A DNA stretch of 64,000 nucleotides from Rahnella bonaserana (GCF_019049675.1 NZ_JAFMOW010000066.1:337615-401614); one strand, 5' to 3'; positions 1-10,143 are shown, counted from the stretch's first letter. Notes: generated from the letters alone by a model not told the origin. Program-made: numbers and translations.

Positions 1-411
1 AATATCGATACACACGGCATCGAGAACTGGGTGACGCCAATTCGCTCAGACCTGTTCCGCGAATTACCTGCGTTGCAATACGACCTGATTGTGACCAATC
101 CGCCGTATGTCGATGAAGAAGATATGTCTGATCTGCCGCAGGAATACCGCCACGAACCTGTTCTGGGTCTGGCTTCCGGCAGCGACGGTCTGAAACTGAC
201 CCGCCGCATTCTGTCCTGCGCGCCGGATTACCTGACCGATAACGGCGTACTGGTTTGTGAAGTGGGTAACAGCATGGTGCATCTGATGGACCAATATCCT
301 GATATTCCGTTCACCTGGCTGGAATTTGAAAACGGCGGCGACGGCGTATTCATGCTGACCAAACAGCAACTGATCGATTGCGCTGAACATTTCAAAGCGT
401 ACCGCGACTGA
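1..411 (+). CDS. prmB: PrmB, ribosomal protein uL3 glutamine methyltransferase (5'-truncated)
   Basis: The reading frame is open from base 1, so the N-terminal part lies outside the window; 136 residues remain. The N-PPY motif ([11 protein letters not shown], about residues 32-42 of the fragment) is the glutamine-binding signature of HemK/PrmB class I SAM methyltransferases. The family methylates a glutamine of ribosomal protein L3 (PrmB) or of release factors (PrmC). PrmB is preferred because the gene lies directly upstream of aroC, as in E. coli. Translation ends at a TGA 92 bases before aroC. Confidence 0.93.
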   Translation, partial: NIDTHGIENWVTPIRSDLFRELPALQYDLIVTNPPYVDEEDMSDLPQEYRHEPVLGLASGSDGLKLTRRILSCAPDYLTDNGVLVCEVGNSMVHLMDQYPDIPFTWLEFENGGDGVFMLTKQQLIDCAEHFKAYRD

Positions 412-503
412 TCAAATACACGCGCTTGATCGACGTCAAAAACAATGGCCGGTTCATCACCGGTCATTCAGAAAATACTCTACATAATGGTTAAGGAGCC
501 GTG

Positions 504-1589
504 ATGGCTGGGAACAGTATTGGGCAGTTTTTCCGCGTCACTACTTTTGGCGAATCTCACGGTGTGGCACTGGGCTGTATTATTGACGGCGTGCCGCCGG
601 GTATTGCGCTGACCGAAGCAGACCTGCAACACGATCTCGACCGTCGTCGTCCGGGTACCTCGCGTTACACCACGCAGCGCCGCGAAGCCGACGAAGTGAA
701 AATTCTTTCCGGCGTGTTTGAAGGCGTGACCACCGGCACCAGCATTGGTCTGATTATCCAGAATACCGATCAGCGCTCGCAGGATTACAGCGCGATCAAA
801 GACGTGTTCCGTCCGGGACATGCGGATTACACCTACGAACAAAAATACGGCGTGCGCGATTACCGTGGCGGCGGCCGTTCTTCTGCCCGTGAAACTGCCA
901 TGCGCGTTGCTGCAGGTGCAGTTGCCAAGAAATATCTGCTGGAAAAATTCGGCGTTAAAGTGCGCGGTTACATGTCACAGATGGGTGACATCACCTGCGA
1001 ACTGAAAGACTGGGATCTGGTCGAAACCAATCCGTTCTTCTGTCCTGATGAAAGCAAGCTTGAAGCGCTGGACGAACTGATGCGCGCGCTGAAAAAAGAA
1101 GGCGATTCCATTGGCGCTAAAATCACCGTTGTAGCGGAACATGTGCCGGTCGGCCTTGGCGAGCCGGTGTTTGACCGTCTGGATGCCGATCTGGCGCATG
1201 CACTTATGAGCATTAACGCGGTGAAAGGTGTGGAAATCGGTGATGGTTTTGCAGTCGTGACTAAACGCGGCAGCGAAAATCGTGACGAAATCACGCCGGA
1301 CGGTTTCGAAAGCAACCACGCGGGCGGCATTCTTGGCGGGATCAGCAGTGGTCAGCCGGTTGTTGCCCATCTGGCGCTGAAACCGACCTCCAGCATCACC
1401 GTTCCGGGACGCACAATCAACCGTGACGGCGAGCAGGTCGAGATGATCACCAAAGGTCGTCATGATCCTTGCGTGGGTATCCGTGCAGTGCCGATTGCCG
1501 AAGCGATGATGGCGATCGTGCTGATGGATCACTTATTGCGTCAGCGCGCCCAGAATGGCGACGTTAATTCTTCCGTGCCACGCTGGTAA
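504..1589 (+). CDS. aroC: Chorismate synthase
   Basis: AroC converts 5-enolpyruvylshikimate-3-phosphate to chorismate, the last shared step of aromatic amino-acid, folate, quinone and siderophore synthesis; the enzyme needs reduced FMN. The GESHG signature is at residues 16-20 and the RPGHADYTY and [10 protein letters not shown] blocks follow at about 100-135. The ATG at 504 gives 361 residues, the E. coli length, with AAGGAG at 493-498. A GTG at 501 in frame is too close to that ribosome site. The neighbours prmB and mepA are as in E. coli. Confidence 0.98.
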   Translation: MAGNSIGQFFRVTTFGESHGVALGCIIDGVPPGIALTEADLQHDLDRRRPGTSRYTTQRREADEVKILSGVFEGVTTGTSIGLIIQNTDQRSQDYSAIKDVFRPGHADYTYEQKYGVRDYRGGGRSSARETAMRVAAGAVAKKYLLEKFGVKVRGYMSQMGDITCELKDWDLVETNPFFCPDESKLEALDELMRALKKEGDSIGAKITVVAEHVPVGLGEPVFDRLDADLAHALMSINAVKGVEIGDGFAVVTKRGSENRDEITPDGFESNHAGGILGGISSGQPVVAHLALKPTSSITVPGRTINRDGEQVEMITKGRHDPCVGIRAVPIAEAMMAIVLMDHLLRQRAQNGDVNSSVPRW

Positions 1590-1596
1590 GCTACCA

Positions 1597-2448
1597 ATGA
1601 AAACCTTCCGCAATTTTCCTGCGATACAAGCCGTCTGCGCCAGTCTTCTGGCGCTGGCGCTTTGCGCACCTGCGATGGCAGCAACGCCATGGCAGAAAAT
1701 CACCCATCCTGTGGCAGGCACGCCTGAAGCGATCGGCAGTTATGCCAATGGTTGTCAGGTGGGAGCTCAGCCATTGCCGCTGAACTCGCCGGCTTATCAG
1801 GTAATGCGCACCGATCAGCGCCGTTATTTCGGGCAGCCGGATTTACTGGCGTTTATTAGCCGTCTCGGCACTCAGGCGCAGCAAAAAGGTCTGGGCACTA
1901 TGCTGGTTGGTGATATGGCGATGCCAGCCGGCGGGCGTTTCAGCAGTGGTCACGCCAGTCATCAGTCAGGACTGGATGTGGATATCTGGCTGCAACTGCC
2001 GCGACAGCGCTGGAGCGAGCAGATGTTGCTGAAACCACAGCCTATCGATCTGGTCAGTGCGAACGGTAAATCCATTGTGACGAGCCAGTGGCAACCGCGG
2101 ATCGAAACGCTGATCAAAATGGCCGCGCAGGATAAAGACGTCGTGCGGATCTTCGTCAATCCGGCCATCAAACAGCAATTGTGTCTGGATGCCGGAACGG
2201 ATCGCGAATGGCTGCATAAAGTGCGTCCGTGGTTTGGTCATCGCGCGCATATGCACGTTCGTCTGCGTTGTCCGGTCGGTAATCTTGAGTGTGAAAATCA
2301 GGCACCACCGCCTCCGGGTGATGGCTGTGGCGCTGAGCTGCAAAGCTGGTTCCTTCCGCCGAAACCGGGCAGCGGAACCCCTGTGAAAAAAGAGCCGCCT
2401 CCGTTACCGCCTTCATGTCAGGCGCTGCTGGATAAACACGTTCTTTAA
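1597..2448 (+). CDS. mepA: Penicillin-insensitive murein endopeptidase MepA
   Basis: MepA is a periplasmic zinc endopeptidase that cuts D-Ala-mDAP cross-links in peptidoglycan. The 283-residue protein starts with a clear Sec signal (MKTFRN..., hydrophobic core, cleavage near APAMA/ATPW). Metal-site motifs are [12 protein letters not shown] and the later HRAHMHVRL. Six or more cysteines in the mature part fit the disulfide-bonded family. The ATG at 1597 is chosen over an in-frame ATG at 1555 inside aroC because only the later one places the signal peptide at the N-terminus. The gene follows aroC by 7 bases and is probably cotranscribed with it. Confidence 0.96.
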   Translation: MKTFRNFPAIQAVCASLLALALCAPAMAATPWQKITHPVAGTPEAIGSYANGCQVGAQPLPLNSPAYQVMRTDQRRYFGQPDLLAFISRLGTQAQQKGLGTMLVGDMAMPAGGRFSSGHASHQSGLDVDIWLQLPRQRWSEQMLLKPQPIDLVSANGKSIVTSQWQPRIETLIKMAAQDKDVVRIFVNPAIKQQLCLDAGTDREWLHKVRPWFGHRAHMHVRLRCPVGNLECENQAPPPPGDGCGAELQSWFLPPKPGSGTPVKKEPPPLPPSCQALLDKHVL

Positions 2449-2492
2449 CAGGTTTCACTTACTCTTCGCCACGCATAGCGAGCTGACAAAAA

Positions 2493-3293
2493 ATGGACTG
2501 GTTGATTGTTGCCCCGTGGGTTTTGGTTGTTTTATTTTTCGTTGCACTGTTTGCCGGTTTCATTGATTCCATCGCGGGTGGCGGCGGGCTGATCAGCCTG
2601 CCAGCGCTGCTTGCGGCAGGTGTTTCCCCTGCGCAGGCGATAGCGACCAATAAGCTGTCCTCTATAGGCGGATCCTTTTCAGCCAGCCTGTACTTTGTGC
2701 GGCGTGGCGTGGTGGATCTTAACGATCAAAAGCTGAATATCGCCTGTACCTTCGTGGGTTCAGTGGTTGGCGCGATCCTTATCCAGCACCTGCGTGCGGA
2801 CATGTTGCGTCAGGTGTTGCCGCTGCTGATCATCTGCATCGGTTTATATTTTTTACTGACGCCACGTCTGGGCGAAAGTGATCGGGCAAGACGCTTAAAT
2901 GCATTACCCTATGCGCTGGTGGGGGGCGGTTGTGTCGGTTTCTATGACGGATTTTTTGGTCCCGGTGCCGGTTCTTTCTATGCACTGGCCTTCGTGACGT
3001 TATGCGGGTTTAACCTGGCAAAAGCCACGGCACATGCGAAAGTCCTGAATTTTACCTCGAACCTCGGCGGCCTGATCTTCTTTATACTGGGCGGCAAAGT
3101 GATTTGGGTGCTGGGATTTGTCATGGCCGTCGGGCAGTTTATCGGCGCAAGACTGGGCGCACGTATGGTGCTCAGTAAGGGGCAGAAGATGATCCGCCCG
3201 ATGGTAGTTGCTGTTTCCGTCGTCATGAGTTGCAAGCTGATTTACGACAATCATGGTGCCGAAATTCACCAATGGTTAAGCCTGCATTTATAA
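2493..3293 (+). CDS. yfcA: YfcA, TauE/SafE-family membrane transporter
   Basis: This 266-residue integral membrane protein has about seven to eight hydrophobic segments. It carries the repeated GGGxxxxP-type motif of the TauE/SafE (former DUF81) family, for example FIDSIAGGGGLISLPALL near residue 25 and FYDGFFGPGAGSF near 155. Family members are thought to move small organic anions, often sulfur-containing; the substrate of YfcA is not known. It sits 44 bases after mepA, the same order as in E. coli. Confidence 0.93.
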   Translation: MDWLIVAPWVLVVLFFVALFAGFIDSIAGGGGLISLPALLAAGVSPAQAIATNKLSSIGGSFSASLYFVRRGVVDLNDQKLNIACTFVGSVVGAILIQHLRADMLRQVLPLLIICIGLYFLLTPRLGESDRARRLNALPYALVGGGCVGFYDGFFGPGAGSFYALAFVTLCGFNLAKATAHAKVLNFTSNLGGLIFFILGGKVIWVLGFVMAVGQFIGARLGARMVLSKGQKMIRPMVVAVSVVMSCKLIYDNHGAEIHQWLSLHL

Positions 3294-3395
3294 TGTCCGG
3301 TGCAGCAGAATGCTTGCCCAAAGTCATGAAAACACGCGTTTAAACAGGGGTATATTGTCGCCCCTGATCTTACTTTAACGAGTTTCACTGCAATT

Positions 3396-3953
3396 ATGTC
3401 TGATTCGACTGCAACACATAACTATCATCAATTGATCGACATTTTTGATTCCTGCTTCTTTGAGGAATTCAATGTTCGCTTAGTGAAAGGCGACGACGAA
3501 CCGATCTATCTGCCTGCTGATGAACAACAACCGTTTAACCGTATTGTGTTCGCACACGGTTATTACGCCAGCGGCATGCATGAAATTTCCCACTGGTGCG
3601 TGGCCGGTGCCGAACGCCGTAAACTGGTGGATTTCGGCTACTGGTATTGCCCGGACGGTCGTGACGCACAAACGCAAAGTGAATTTGAGAAAGTGGAAAT
3701 CAAACCACAATCTTACGAATGGCTGTTCTGCGCGGCGGCGGGTTTTCCTTTCAACGTCAGCTGCGACAACCTGAGCGGCGATTGCGAGCCTGACCGTGTG
3801 GGTTTCCAGAATAAAGTCCGTGAAGAAGTGTTGCGTATGCTGGAGCAGGGCATTCCTGAAAGACCGGCGCGCTTTATTAAAGCGTTACAATCGTTTTACA
3901 ATACGCCCCCTTTGACGCCTGCAGATTTCCCTGCATTGCAGCCGATAGAATAA
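3396..3953 (+). CDS. epmC: EpmC, elongation factor P hydroxylase
   Basis: EpmC hydroxylates the lysyl-lysine modification of translation factor EF-P, the final step after EpmB and EpmA, which are encoded elsewhere. The 185-residue product closely matches the E. coli protein (formerly YfcM, about 182 residues), including HEISHWCVAGAERR and FGYWYCPDGRD, which hold the probable iron ligands. The ATG at 3396 is the only sensible start. It is followed 24 bases later by yfcL, with which it is probably cotranscribed. Confidence 0.95.
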   Translation: MSDSTATHNYHQLIDIFDSCFFEEFNVRLVKGDDEPIYLPADEQQPFNRIVFAHGYYASGMHEISHWCVAGAERRKLVDFGYWYCPDGRDAQTQSEFEKVEIKPQSYEWLFCAAAGFPFNVSCDNLSGDCEPDRVGFQNKVREEVLRMLEQGIPERPARFIKALQSFYNTPPLTPADFPALQPIE

Positions 3954-3977
3954 GAACTGAACACGAGAGGAAGAGTC

Positions 3978-4256
3978 ATGATCGCAGAATTTGAAACGCG
4001 GATTTTAACGCTGATCGACGATATGGTCGAAAGCGCCAGCGACGATGAGTTATTTGCCAGTGGCTACCTGCGAGGCCACCTGACCGTCGCTGTGGCAGAA
4101 GCGGAAGAGAACGGTGAACACACCGCCGAAGCGCTGAAAATCCGTGTTCAGGATGGTCTGGACAAAGCCATCAGAGCCGGTGAACTTTCGCCTCGCGATC
4201 AGTTACTGGTGCAGGGGATGTGGGAAAATTTGTATCAGGCTTCCCTGCCTAAGTAA
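3978..4256 (+). CDS. yfcL: YfcL family protein
   Basis: This is a 92-residue acidic cytoplasmic protein matching YfcL of E. coli. No catalytic motif, signal peptide or membrane segment is visible, and the function is unknown. The start at 3978 has a GAGGAAGAG ribosome site just upstream. It is the last gene of the aroC-side run, with a bidirectional terminator 45 bases after its stop. Confidence 0.9.
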   Translation: MIAEFETRILTLIDDMVESASDDELFASGYLRGHLTVAVAEAEENGEHTAEALKIRVQDGLDKAIRAGELSPRDQLLVQGMWENLYQASLPK

Positions 4257-4301
4257 TCCCCATCTTGCAGCTCGAATTATTTTGGGGAGGCTAGTTTGTG
4301 A

Positions 4302-4336
4302 AAAAGCGCAGCGACGGATTAACCGGCTGCGCTTTT
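4302..4336. terminator. Bidirectional intrinsic terminator between yfcL and mnmC
   Basis: An 11-bp perfect stem (AAAAGCGCAGC at 4302-4312 with GCTGCGCTTTT at 4326-4336) and a 13-base loop is flanked by A and T runs. It can therefore terminate both yfcL (plus) and mnmC (minus), which converge here. Confidence 0.88.
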
Positions 4337-4358
4337 TTATTGCCTGAGGAGAGGCGGG

Positions 4359-6389
4359 TTAATGCGATTCGACCGGTCGGCCTTTTAGCAATTTTCTGAC
4401 CCACATGCGGTTCGGGTTCAATGCCGCCAGCGTTTCACTGTCCAGAGGTATGGGTTCACCGGCAATCTGCGCAGCCAGTATTTCTGCACCCAGCGGCGCG
4501 GAACTTAGCCCGCGCGAGCCCAGCGCACCAAACAGGAACAGATTTTCATACACCGGAGCTTCTGCAATGGGGCGGTGACGCTGAACATCCAGATCCAGCT
4601 TTTTATAACTTTCCAGTAATGCATCGTAATCCGACACGGATCCGATCATCGGCAGGTGATCCCGCGTCGCACAACGCACGCCGTTACGCGCTTCACCTTC
4701 ACTGACGTCCACGTCGTGCGTCCATTGCTGTTCCGGCAGACAGTTGATCAGCCGCTGGCGGTTTTCCTGCTGATCGTCGTCGCGGTAATCCGTGCATTTG
4801 TCTGCGCGGTGATAGCTTGCGCCGATGCAATGATGCTGATTTTGCGGGCTGACCGGTGTCATGTAGCCGTCGTAACACAGCACCTGATTCAGTTTGCTCA
4901 GCGCCGGTGTAGTCGGAATATGCGAGACCTGACCGCTGACCGCGTAAACCGGCAGTTTTTCAGTCTGGCTGAAATCCGTAATGTCCGCGCCGTTCGCCAG
5001 TACGACTGCCTGGTGATGAGCTGTATGCCCGTCGGCAAAGGTCAGCGTCCACTGTGAATCCGCGTCAGATTCTAATGTGGTTACACGATGACCATAATGC
5101 ACAGTTAAGCCTTGTGTTTCGGCAAGCGAAATCAGTGAGGCGGTCAGTTCCGCCGGGCACAGCCAGGCGCCGAGCGGATAAGTAATGCCACCGCTGCCGC
5201 ATGGCAATCCGCACAATGTTTCTGCGTCTTCTTCACTCAGTCCTTTTGCCAGTTCTTCCGGCCAGCCGCCTTTAAGGATCCCGTCAATTTTACCCTGACT
5301 TTTTTCGTCATAACCGAGTTGGGTCACGCCGCTCCAGCCGTGATCGAAAGGGACATCCAGTTTTTCAAGCTGCGCATACTGACGGCGGGCGAAGGTGAAG
5401 GCGTGAGCAAAGAAGTTTTCCAGCGTATCACCACGGCCATTGAGCAGCGGATAGACTGCGCCCTGACGGTTGCCGGAAGCGCCGAGTGCCGGTTTTTCAT
5501 CGGCGCAATACAGCGTGACGGCGAATCCACGGCGAAGTAACGCCAGCGACAACACGGCGCTGGCAACACCGCCGCCTGACACCGCAAATTCTGTGGCATT
5601 TTTCGCTGCCGGACGCACATACCACGGCGCGGGATGCGGTACATCAATTTTTGCCGGTAACACACCGGCTAACATATGTCGCTTTTCGCCGAATCCTGGC
5701 ACCTTACCGATGTCGAAACCGGCGTCCTGCAAACCGCGGCGAACGAAACCGGCCACGGTAAATGTCGCGAAGGTGCCTTGTGGACGGGTCATTTTCGCCA
5801 TTGAACGGAATAAGTCTTCGGTCCACATGTCGGGATTTTTGGAAGGCGCGAAGCCATCAAGAAACCAGGCATCTATCTGCTGATTCATACTGGTGTCACA
5901 TGCGGGCAGCAGGGTAGTCACATCGCCGAACCACAGGTCGAGCGTGATGCGCCCGCCCGCCAGCAGCAGGCGATGGCAGCCGGAAAAGGCCATCGGCCAT
6001 TGTTCGCAAAGCTGTGCTGAATATGCGGCGAGTTCGGGCCACTGCGTATGTGCTGTCGCGAGATCACGGGCAGACAACGGAAATTTTTCGTAGCTGATGA
6101 AATGCAGACGTTGCAATGTGGCGTCAGGGTTTTCGGCGTGAAACGCCTCGAAGGCCTGCCATAACGACAGGAAGTTCAGACCGGTGCCAAAACCCGTCTC
6201 CGCGATGATACACAGCGGGCGAGGGTGCGCGGCAAAACGCGCCGGAAAATGGTTGCCGTTGAGAAAAACATGACGGGTTTCCAGCAGGCCGTTCTGATTG
6301 GAAAAATAGACGTCATCAAAATGTCGGGAAACAGGTGTACCCTGTTCGTTCCAGCTTAATTCGGCGGGCGTGATCGGGTTATGGCTCAC
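4359..6389 (-). CDS. mnmC: MnmC, bifunctional tRNA 5-methylaminomethyl-2-thiouridine biosynthesis protein
   Basis: MnmC finishes the mnm5s2U34 modification of tRNAs: the C-terminal FAD oxidase removes the carboxymethyl group and the N-terminal SAM methyltransferase adds the methyl group. Both halves are visible, with the methyltransferase motif [16 protein letters not shown] near residue 60-75 and the FAD-binding [17 protein letters not shown] near 265. A GTG at 6389 gives 676 residues (E. coli 668) and aligns with the known N-terminus (...[16 protein letters not shown] in E. coli). Longer in-frame starts up to 6458 would run into the fabB control region. The gene diverges from fabB. Confidence 0.95.
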   Translation of the reverse strand: MSHNPITPAELSWNEQGTPVSRHFDDVYFSNQNGLLETRHVFLNGNHFPARFAAHPRPLCIIAETGFGTGLNFLSLWQAFEAFHAENPDATLQRLHFISYEKFPLSARDLATAHTQWPELAAYSAQLCEQWPMAFSGCHRLLLAGGRITLDLWFGDVTTLLPACDTSMNQQIDAWFLDGFAPSKNPDMWTEDLFRSMAKMTRPQGTFATFTVAGFVRRGLQDAGFDIGKVPGFGEKRHMLAGVLPAKIDVPHPAPWYVRPAAKNATEFAVSGGGVASAVLSLALLRRGFAVTLYCADEKPALGASGNRQGAVYPLLNGRGDTLENFFAHAFTFARRQYAQLEKLDVPFDHGWSGVTQLGYDEKSQGKIDGILKGGWPEELAKGLSEEDAETLCGLPCGSGGITYPLGAWLCPAELTASLISLAETQGLTVHYGHRVTTLESDADSQWTLTFADGHTAHHQAVVLANGADITDFSQTEKLPVYAVSGQVSHIPTTPALSKLNQVLCYDGYMTPVSPQNQHHCIGASYHRADKCTDYRDDDQQENRQRLINCLPEQQWTHDVDVSEGEARNGVRCATRDHLPMIGSVSDYDALLESYKKLDLDVQRHRPIAEAPVYENLFLFGALGSRGLSSAPLGAEILAAQIAGEPIPLDSETLAALNPNRMWVRKLLKGRPVESH

Positions 6390-6475
6390 GTGAAACTCTC
6401 TCAGTTCAAGGCGATGCCGGAGTTTAACGCTGCGTTTGACCCTGCGCAAATTTACCACGATTTACACAAGGATTT

Positions 6476-6491
6476 GCTGATCGGACTTGTT
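6476..6491 (+). promoter_or_regulatory. FadR-like site upstream of fabB
   Basis: GCTGATCGGACTTGTT resembles the FadR operator (roughly CTGGTCCGACCTGTT). FadR activates fabA and fabB in E. coli from such a site just upstream of the FabR operator, and the same order is seen here. The match is imperfect. Confidence 0.6.
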
Positions 6492-6493
6492 CG

Positions 6494-6509
6494 GCGTACA
6501 ACTGTACGC
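6494..6509 (+). promoter_or_regulatory. FabR operator of fabB
   Basis: GCGTACAACTGTACGC is a perfect inverted repeat (two 7-base arms, 2-base spacer) and matches the FabR operator known from the E. coli fabA and fabB promoters. FabR represses unsaturated fatty-acid synthesis according to the unsaturated acyl-CoA/ACP pool. It lies 50 bases before the fabB start codon. Confidence 0.82.
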
Positions 6510-6558
6510 TAGAGTGCGTGACGAAATCCCAAATGGTGAATAGTACAAGAGGTATTAA

Positions 6559-7779
6559 ATGAAACGTGCAGTGATTACTGGCCTGGGTATCATCTCGAGC
6601 ATCGGTAACAACAAGCAGGAAGTTCTTGCATCTCTGCAGGAAGGTCGCTCTGGGATCACCTTCTCGCAAGAGCTGAAAGATGCCGGGATGCGTAGTCACG
6701 TCTGGGGTGATGTCAAATTAGACACCGCAGGCCTTATCGATCGTAAGATTGTGCGTTTCATGAGTGATGCCTCGATCTACGCTTATCTGTCCATGCAACA
6801 GGCGATTGAAGACTCCGGTCTGACTCCTGAAATGGTCTCCAACGAACGTACCGGCCTGATTGCAGGTTCCGGCGGCGGTTCACCACGCAACCAGGTTGCG
6901 GGTTCCGACGGTATGCGTGCCAAAGGCCTGCGCGGCGTTGGTCCATATATGGTGACCAAAGCGATGGCATCCGGCGTTTCTGCCTGCCTCGCGACGCCGT
7001 TCAAAATTCGCGGTGTTAACTATTCCATCAGCTCTGCCTGCGCCACCTCTGCACACTGCATCGGTAACGCGGTAGAAATGATCCAGCTGGGCAAACAGGA
7101 CGTTGTGTTTGCCGGTGGCGGTGAAGAACTGTGCTGGGAAATGGCGTGTGAATTTGACGCGATGGGCGCACTGTCCACCAGCTACAACGAAACACCAGAC
7201 AAAGCTTCCCGTACCTACGACAAAGCGCGCGACGGTTTCGTTATCGCAGGCGGCGGCGGTATGGTTGTTGTCGAAGAGCTGGAACATGCTCTGGCACGTG
7301 GCGCACACATCTACGCAGAAATCGTTGGCTACGGCGCAACGTCTGACGGCGCAGACATGGTGGCTCCATCTGGCGAAGGCGCAGTGCGTTGCATGAAAAT
7401 GGCAATGAACGGCGTTGATACCCCAATCGATTACGTTAACGTGCACGGGACATCTACTCCGGTCGGCGACGTGAAAGAACTGGGTGCTATCCGTGAAGTG
7501 TTCGGCGATAAAACCCCGGCGCTGTCTTCTACCAAAGCCATGACTGGCCACTCTCTGGGTGCTGCTGGCGTCCAGGAAGCTATCTACACCTTGCTGATGG
7601 CTGAACACGGCTTCATCGCGCCAAGCATCAACATCGAAAACCTCGATGAGCAGGCAGAAGGCATGGACATCATCACTAAACCGACTCAGCGCGAGCTGAC
7701 GACGGTGATGTCTAACAGCTTTGGCTTCGGTGGCACCAACGCCACGCTGGTCATGCGTAAGCTGAAAAACGACAAATAA
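6559..7779 (+). CDS. fabB: 3-oxoacyl-[acyl-carrier-protein] synthase I (KAS I)
   Basis: FabB condenses malonyl-ACP with acyl-ACP, and is required to elongate the cis-unsaturated intermediate made by FabA. The 406-residue protein has the thiolase-fold catalytic triad: Cys161 in SSACATSAH, His296 in [10 protein letters not shown] and His331 in GHSLGAAG. The length equals the E. coli enzyme. The ATG at 6559 follows an AAGAGG ribosome site. It is divergent from mnmC and has its own terminator, so it is probably monocistronic. Confidence 0.98.
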   Translation: MKRAVITGLGIISSIGNNKQEVLASLQEGRSGITFSQELKDAGMRSHVWGDVKLDTAGLIDRKIVRFMSDASIYAYLSMQQAIEDSGLTPEMVSNERTGLIAGSGGGSPRNQVAGSDGMRAKGLRGVGPYMVTKAMASGVSACLATPFKIRGVNYSISSACATSAHCIGNAVEMIQLGKQDVVFAGGGEELCWEMACEFDAMGALSTSYNETPDKASRTYDKARDGFVIAGGGGMVVVEELEHALARGAHIYAEIVGYGATSDGADMVAPSGEGAVRCMKMAMNGVDTPIDYVNVHGTSTPVGDVKELGAIREVFGDKTPALSSTKAMTGHSLGAAGVQEAIYTLLMAEHGFIAPSINIENLDEQAEGMDIITKPTQRELTTVMSNSFGFGGTNATLVMRKLKNDK

Positions 7780-7801
7780 TTCCCGTCGTTGATGTCTGAA
7801 T

Positions 7802-7829
7802 AAAAGCCTGCTTCCGAGCGGGCTTTTTT
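7802..7829 (+). terminator. fabB intrinsic terminator
   Basis: AAAAGCCTGC pairs with GCGGGCTTTT around a 6-base loop (one T-G pair), followed by a T run, 22 bases after the fabB stop. Confidence 0.88.
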
Positions 7830-7830
7830 A

Positions 7831-7954
7831 CATCCATCATCCTTCGAGCCGCCTTTGCGTGGGTTCGTTCATTCACCTCAGTCACTTACTTTTGTAAGCT
7901 CCTGAAGATTCATTCTCTCGCCGCCTTGATGCAACTAGAATGATTTTGGATATG
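7831..7954. repeat. Degenerate ERIC element
   Basis: This 124-bp stretch follows the ERIC consensus of about 127 bp with mismatches. It has the CCNTCATNCTTC left end, the central TCAGTCACTTAC...GTAAGCTCCTGAAGATTCA core and the right end GCCGCCTTGATGCAACTAGAATGATTT. It sits directly after the fabB terminator and ends 57 bases before the next coding region. Confidence 0.82.
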
Positions 7955-8010
7955 TTTATCAACAATTCAGGTACAATTTCGCCGCTTCTTATTTTCACCT
8001 TGTTGACATA

Positions 8011-8496
8011 ATGCTCTCACTCAGACACATCCATCATCGACATCTGCATGTTCCGGCCTGGCTCGGAATTGTGGCGATCCTGATGTTGTTTATTGCGCCG
8101 GTGATTTCCAAATCACTGGTGGCTGAGGGTGCGCAGCATATGATGATGCCCGGCATGGTGATGTCCGATATGGACATCACCATGCCGGACCCGGATATGG
8201 CTGACATGGAGTTGTCAGACCATCACGTCTCATCGATGGAACATTGTCAGAAGCAAACCTGTAAATCAGCGCCGCAGGATGCGGTGAAGGCTATGCTCTC
8301 CGGCGACATGAGCGATGCCGCGTGCGGTTATTGCGTGCTGCTGGTGCATTTACCGATGCTCGATTTACAGGCCATGCCGATGCTATGGTCGCTGGATTTC
8401 TCCAGCCGTGCCCCTCCGCGCGCTGTTAAACAACGTCTGATCCCTTCGCTGTTCTTCACGGATTCTCAACCCCGCGCACCGCCTGTTTTTCTGTAA
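8011..8496 (+). CDS. DUF2946-like protein, Met/Asp/His-rich
   Basis: The 161-residue product has a His-rich N-terminus (RHIHHRHLH), one hydrophobic segment at about residues 16-36 and a stretch at 43-72 dense in Met, Asp and His. It then has four cysteines: Cys79 and Cys84 in HCQKQTC, Cys105 and Cys108 in CGYCVLLVHLP. The CGYC...H.P block is typical of DUF2946 proteins, which are usually found beside metal-uptake or copper genes. This composition suggests copper or another soft metal, but no function is proven. It probably forms an operon with the PepSY gene 85 bases downstream. No strong ribosome site is visible at the start. Confidence 0.72.
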   Translation: MLSLRHIHHRHLHVPAWLGIVAILMLFIAPVISKSLVAEGAQHMMMPGMVMSDMDITMPDPDMADMELSDHHVSSMEHCQKQTCKSAPQDAVKAMLSGDMSDAACGYCVLLVHLPMLDLQAMPMLWSLDFSSRAPPRAVKQRLIPSLFFTDSQPRAPPVFL

Positions 8497-8581
8497 CTGC
8501 CACTGAATTAATTCTTTCAAGTTAACCGCGAGTGTTATCGCTGTTGACGGCGTGCTATTTGAAATTCAGGAAATCAGAATT

Positions 8582-10057
8582 ATGAATCAACCTGCAAACC
8601 TGCCTTCCAGCGCGGGTAAGAAAATGCCTGCGCAAGCGGCCTTTATGGCGTTGCTGCGCCGTGTGCATTTTTACATTGGCCTGTTCGTCGGACCCTTTAT
8701 TTTTGTCGCGGCACTGACCGGCACGTTATATGTGCTGACCCCTCAGATCGAAAATTATCTCTATTCTGATGCGCTCTTTACTTCCTCACAGGGCGAACCA
8801 CAGCCACTTTCGCGACAAATTGATGCGGCACTGAACGTAACCGGTCAGGATAAACAGATTTATGCGGTCAGACCGTCGCCGTCTGTGGGGGAAACGACGC
8901 GGGTGATGTTTTCAGATCCGCATCTCGGAGCATCCAAAAGCCGCGCGATTTTCATCGATCCCATCACGCTGGCAGCGAAAGGGGATATGACGGTATACGG
9001 TACCAGCGGAATTTTGCCTTTCCGTACCTGGCTGGATGATTTACATCGGGGCTTGTTGCTTGGTGATGCGGGACGGATTTACAGCGAGCTTGCTGCTTCA
9101 TGGCTGTGGGTTGCCGCGCTTGGTGGACTGGTCCTCTGGCTGACCAGTCGCAAATCCCGTACCTCGCGCAAACTGAGTAAAAAAATCGAGAAACAGCAGT
9201 ACAGCCGCCGCTGGCACAGCTCGCTTGGCCTGATATTACTGGCCGGATTGTTGTTCTTTTCCGCTACCGGCCTGACCTGGTCGCAATGGGCCGGAGACAA
9301 TATTGGCGTACTGCGCGCTTACATGGGCTGGATGACACCTGCCGTGAAAACCAGTCTGGATCCGCTGGCAGAGGCTGCACCGGCCGATGAACATGCGGAG
9401 CATCATGCGCAGATGGCAGATATGCCTGATATGGCGGGGATGGACATGTCTGATCACGTAATGCCTGCTGTACCCCAGACTGTCACGGTTTCTTCTCCGG
9501 CTTTTGATGCCGTTGTTCAGGCGGCGCGTAACGCCGGGATTGAGGCGCATAAAATCGAAATCCGCCCGGCTTACTCAGCCGGCAAAGCCTGGACGGTGAC
9601 GGAAGTTGACCGCAGCTGGCCGACGCAGGTGGATGCGGTTTCAGTCGATCCCCGTTCAATGCAGATTGTCGATCACACCCGTTTTGCCGATTTCCCGCTG
9701 CTCGCCAAACTTACGCGCTGGGGTGTGGATGCGCATATGGGAATTCTGTTCGGCGTCTGGAATCAGGCCATCCTGGTGATTTTTGGTATCGGGCTTTGCG
9801 TGATGATTGCCTGGGGATACCGCCTTTGGTGGCTGCGCAGAACCGTCAGCAATGACGGCAGTAATCCGGCTGTTACGCTGCTGCAAACCTGGAAGTCCGT
9901 GCCGTTCAGGCTGCAGTGTGCGATTTTTGTCATCACTCTCGGGCTGGCGATTTCCCTGCCGGTGATGGGGGCGAGTCTGGTGATTTTCCTGCTGATAGAT
10001 ATTTTCCGCTGGCAGAGAAACAGACGTGCAGTAAAAGTTATTTCTGCGGTCAGTTAA
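8582..10057 (+). CDS. PepSY-associated transmembrane protein (PiuB-like)
   Basis: This is a 491-residue inner-membrane protein of the PepSY_TM family. The first membrane segment is at about residues 29-52 and more follow near 170-190, 210-235 and the C-terminus, with PepSY-like periplasmic parts between them. A segment at about 265-297 (AEHHAQMADMPDMAGMDMSDH) is rich in Met, Asp and His, like the stretch in the preceding gene. Related proteins accompany TonB-dependent iron or copper receptors and may reduce or release metal, but here no receptor is adjacent. ATG 8582 is chosen for the AGGAAA site 8 bases upstream; an in-frame start at 8552 lacks one. Confidence 0.82.
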   Translation: MNQPANLPSSAGKKMPAQAAFMALLRRVHFYIGLFVGPFIFVAALTGTLYVLTPQIENYLYSDALFTSSQGEPQPLSRQIDAALNVTGQDKQIYAVRPSPSVGETTRVMFSDPHLGASKSRAIFIDPITLAAKGDMTVYGTSGILPFRTWLDDLHRGLLLGDAGRIYSELAASWLWVAALGGLVLWLTSRKSRTSRKLSKKIEKQQYSRRWHSSLGLILLAGLLFFSATGLTWSQWAGDNIGVLRAYMGWMTPAVKTSLDPLAEAAPADEHAEHHAQMADMPDMAGMDMSDHVMPAVPQTVTVSSPAFDAVVQAARNAGIEAHKIEIRPAYSAGKAWTVTEVDRSWPTQVDAVSVDPRSMQIVDHTRFADFPLLAKLTRWGVDAHMGILFGVWNQAILVIFGIGLCVMIAWGYRLWWLRRTVSNDGSNPAVTLLQTWKSVPFRLQCAIFVITLGLAISLPVMGASLVIFLLIDIFRWQRNRRAVKVISAVS

Positions 10058-10113
10058 TCCTGCGCGGAAGCGACATGAAATAAACAATGTGCGGGTCATC
10101 CCGCAACATCATG

Positions 10114-10143
10114 ACGGGGCTCTGTATGAGCCTCGTTTTTTTT
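10114..10143 (+). terminator. Intrinsic terminator after the PepSY gene
   Basis: A 9-bp stem (10114-10122 with 10128-10136, one G-T pair), a 5-base loop and a run of eight T (10136-10143) lie 56 bases after the stop. Confidence 0.85.

Noticed and set aside
8582-10057. PepSY protein as a ferric reductase of a siderophore system
   Set aside because: No TonB receptor, siderophore gene or convincing Fur box is nearby, so a metal role is kept only as a hypothesis.
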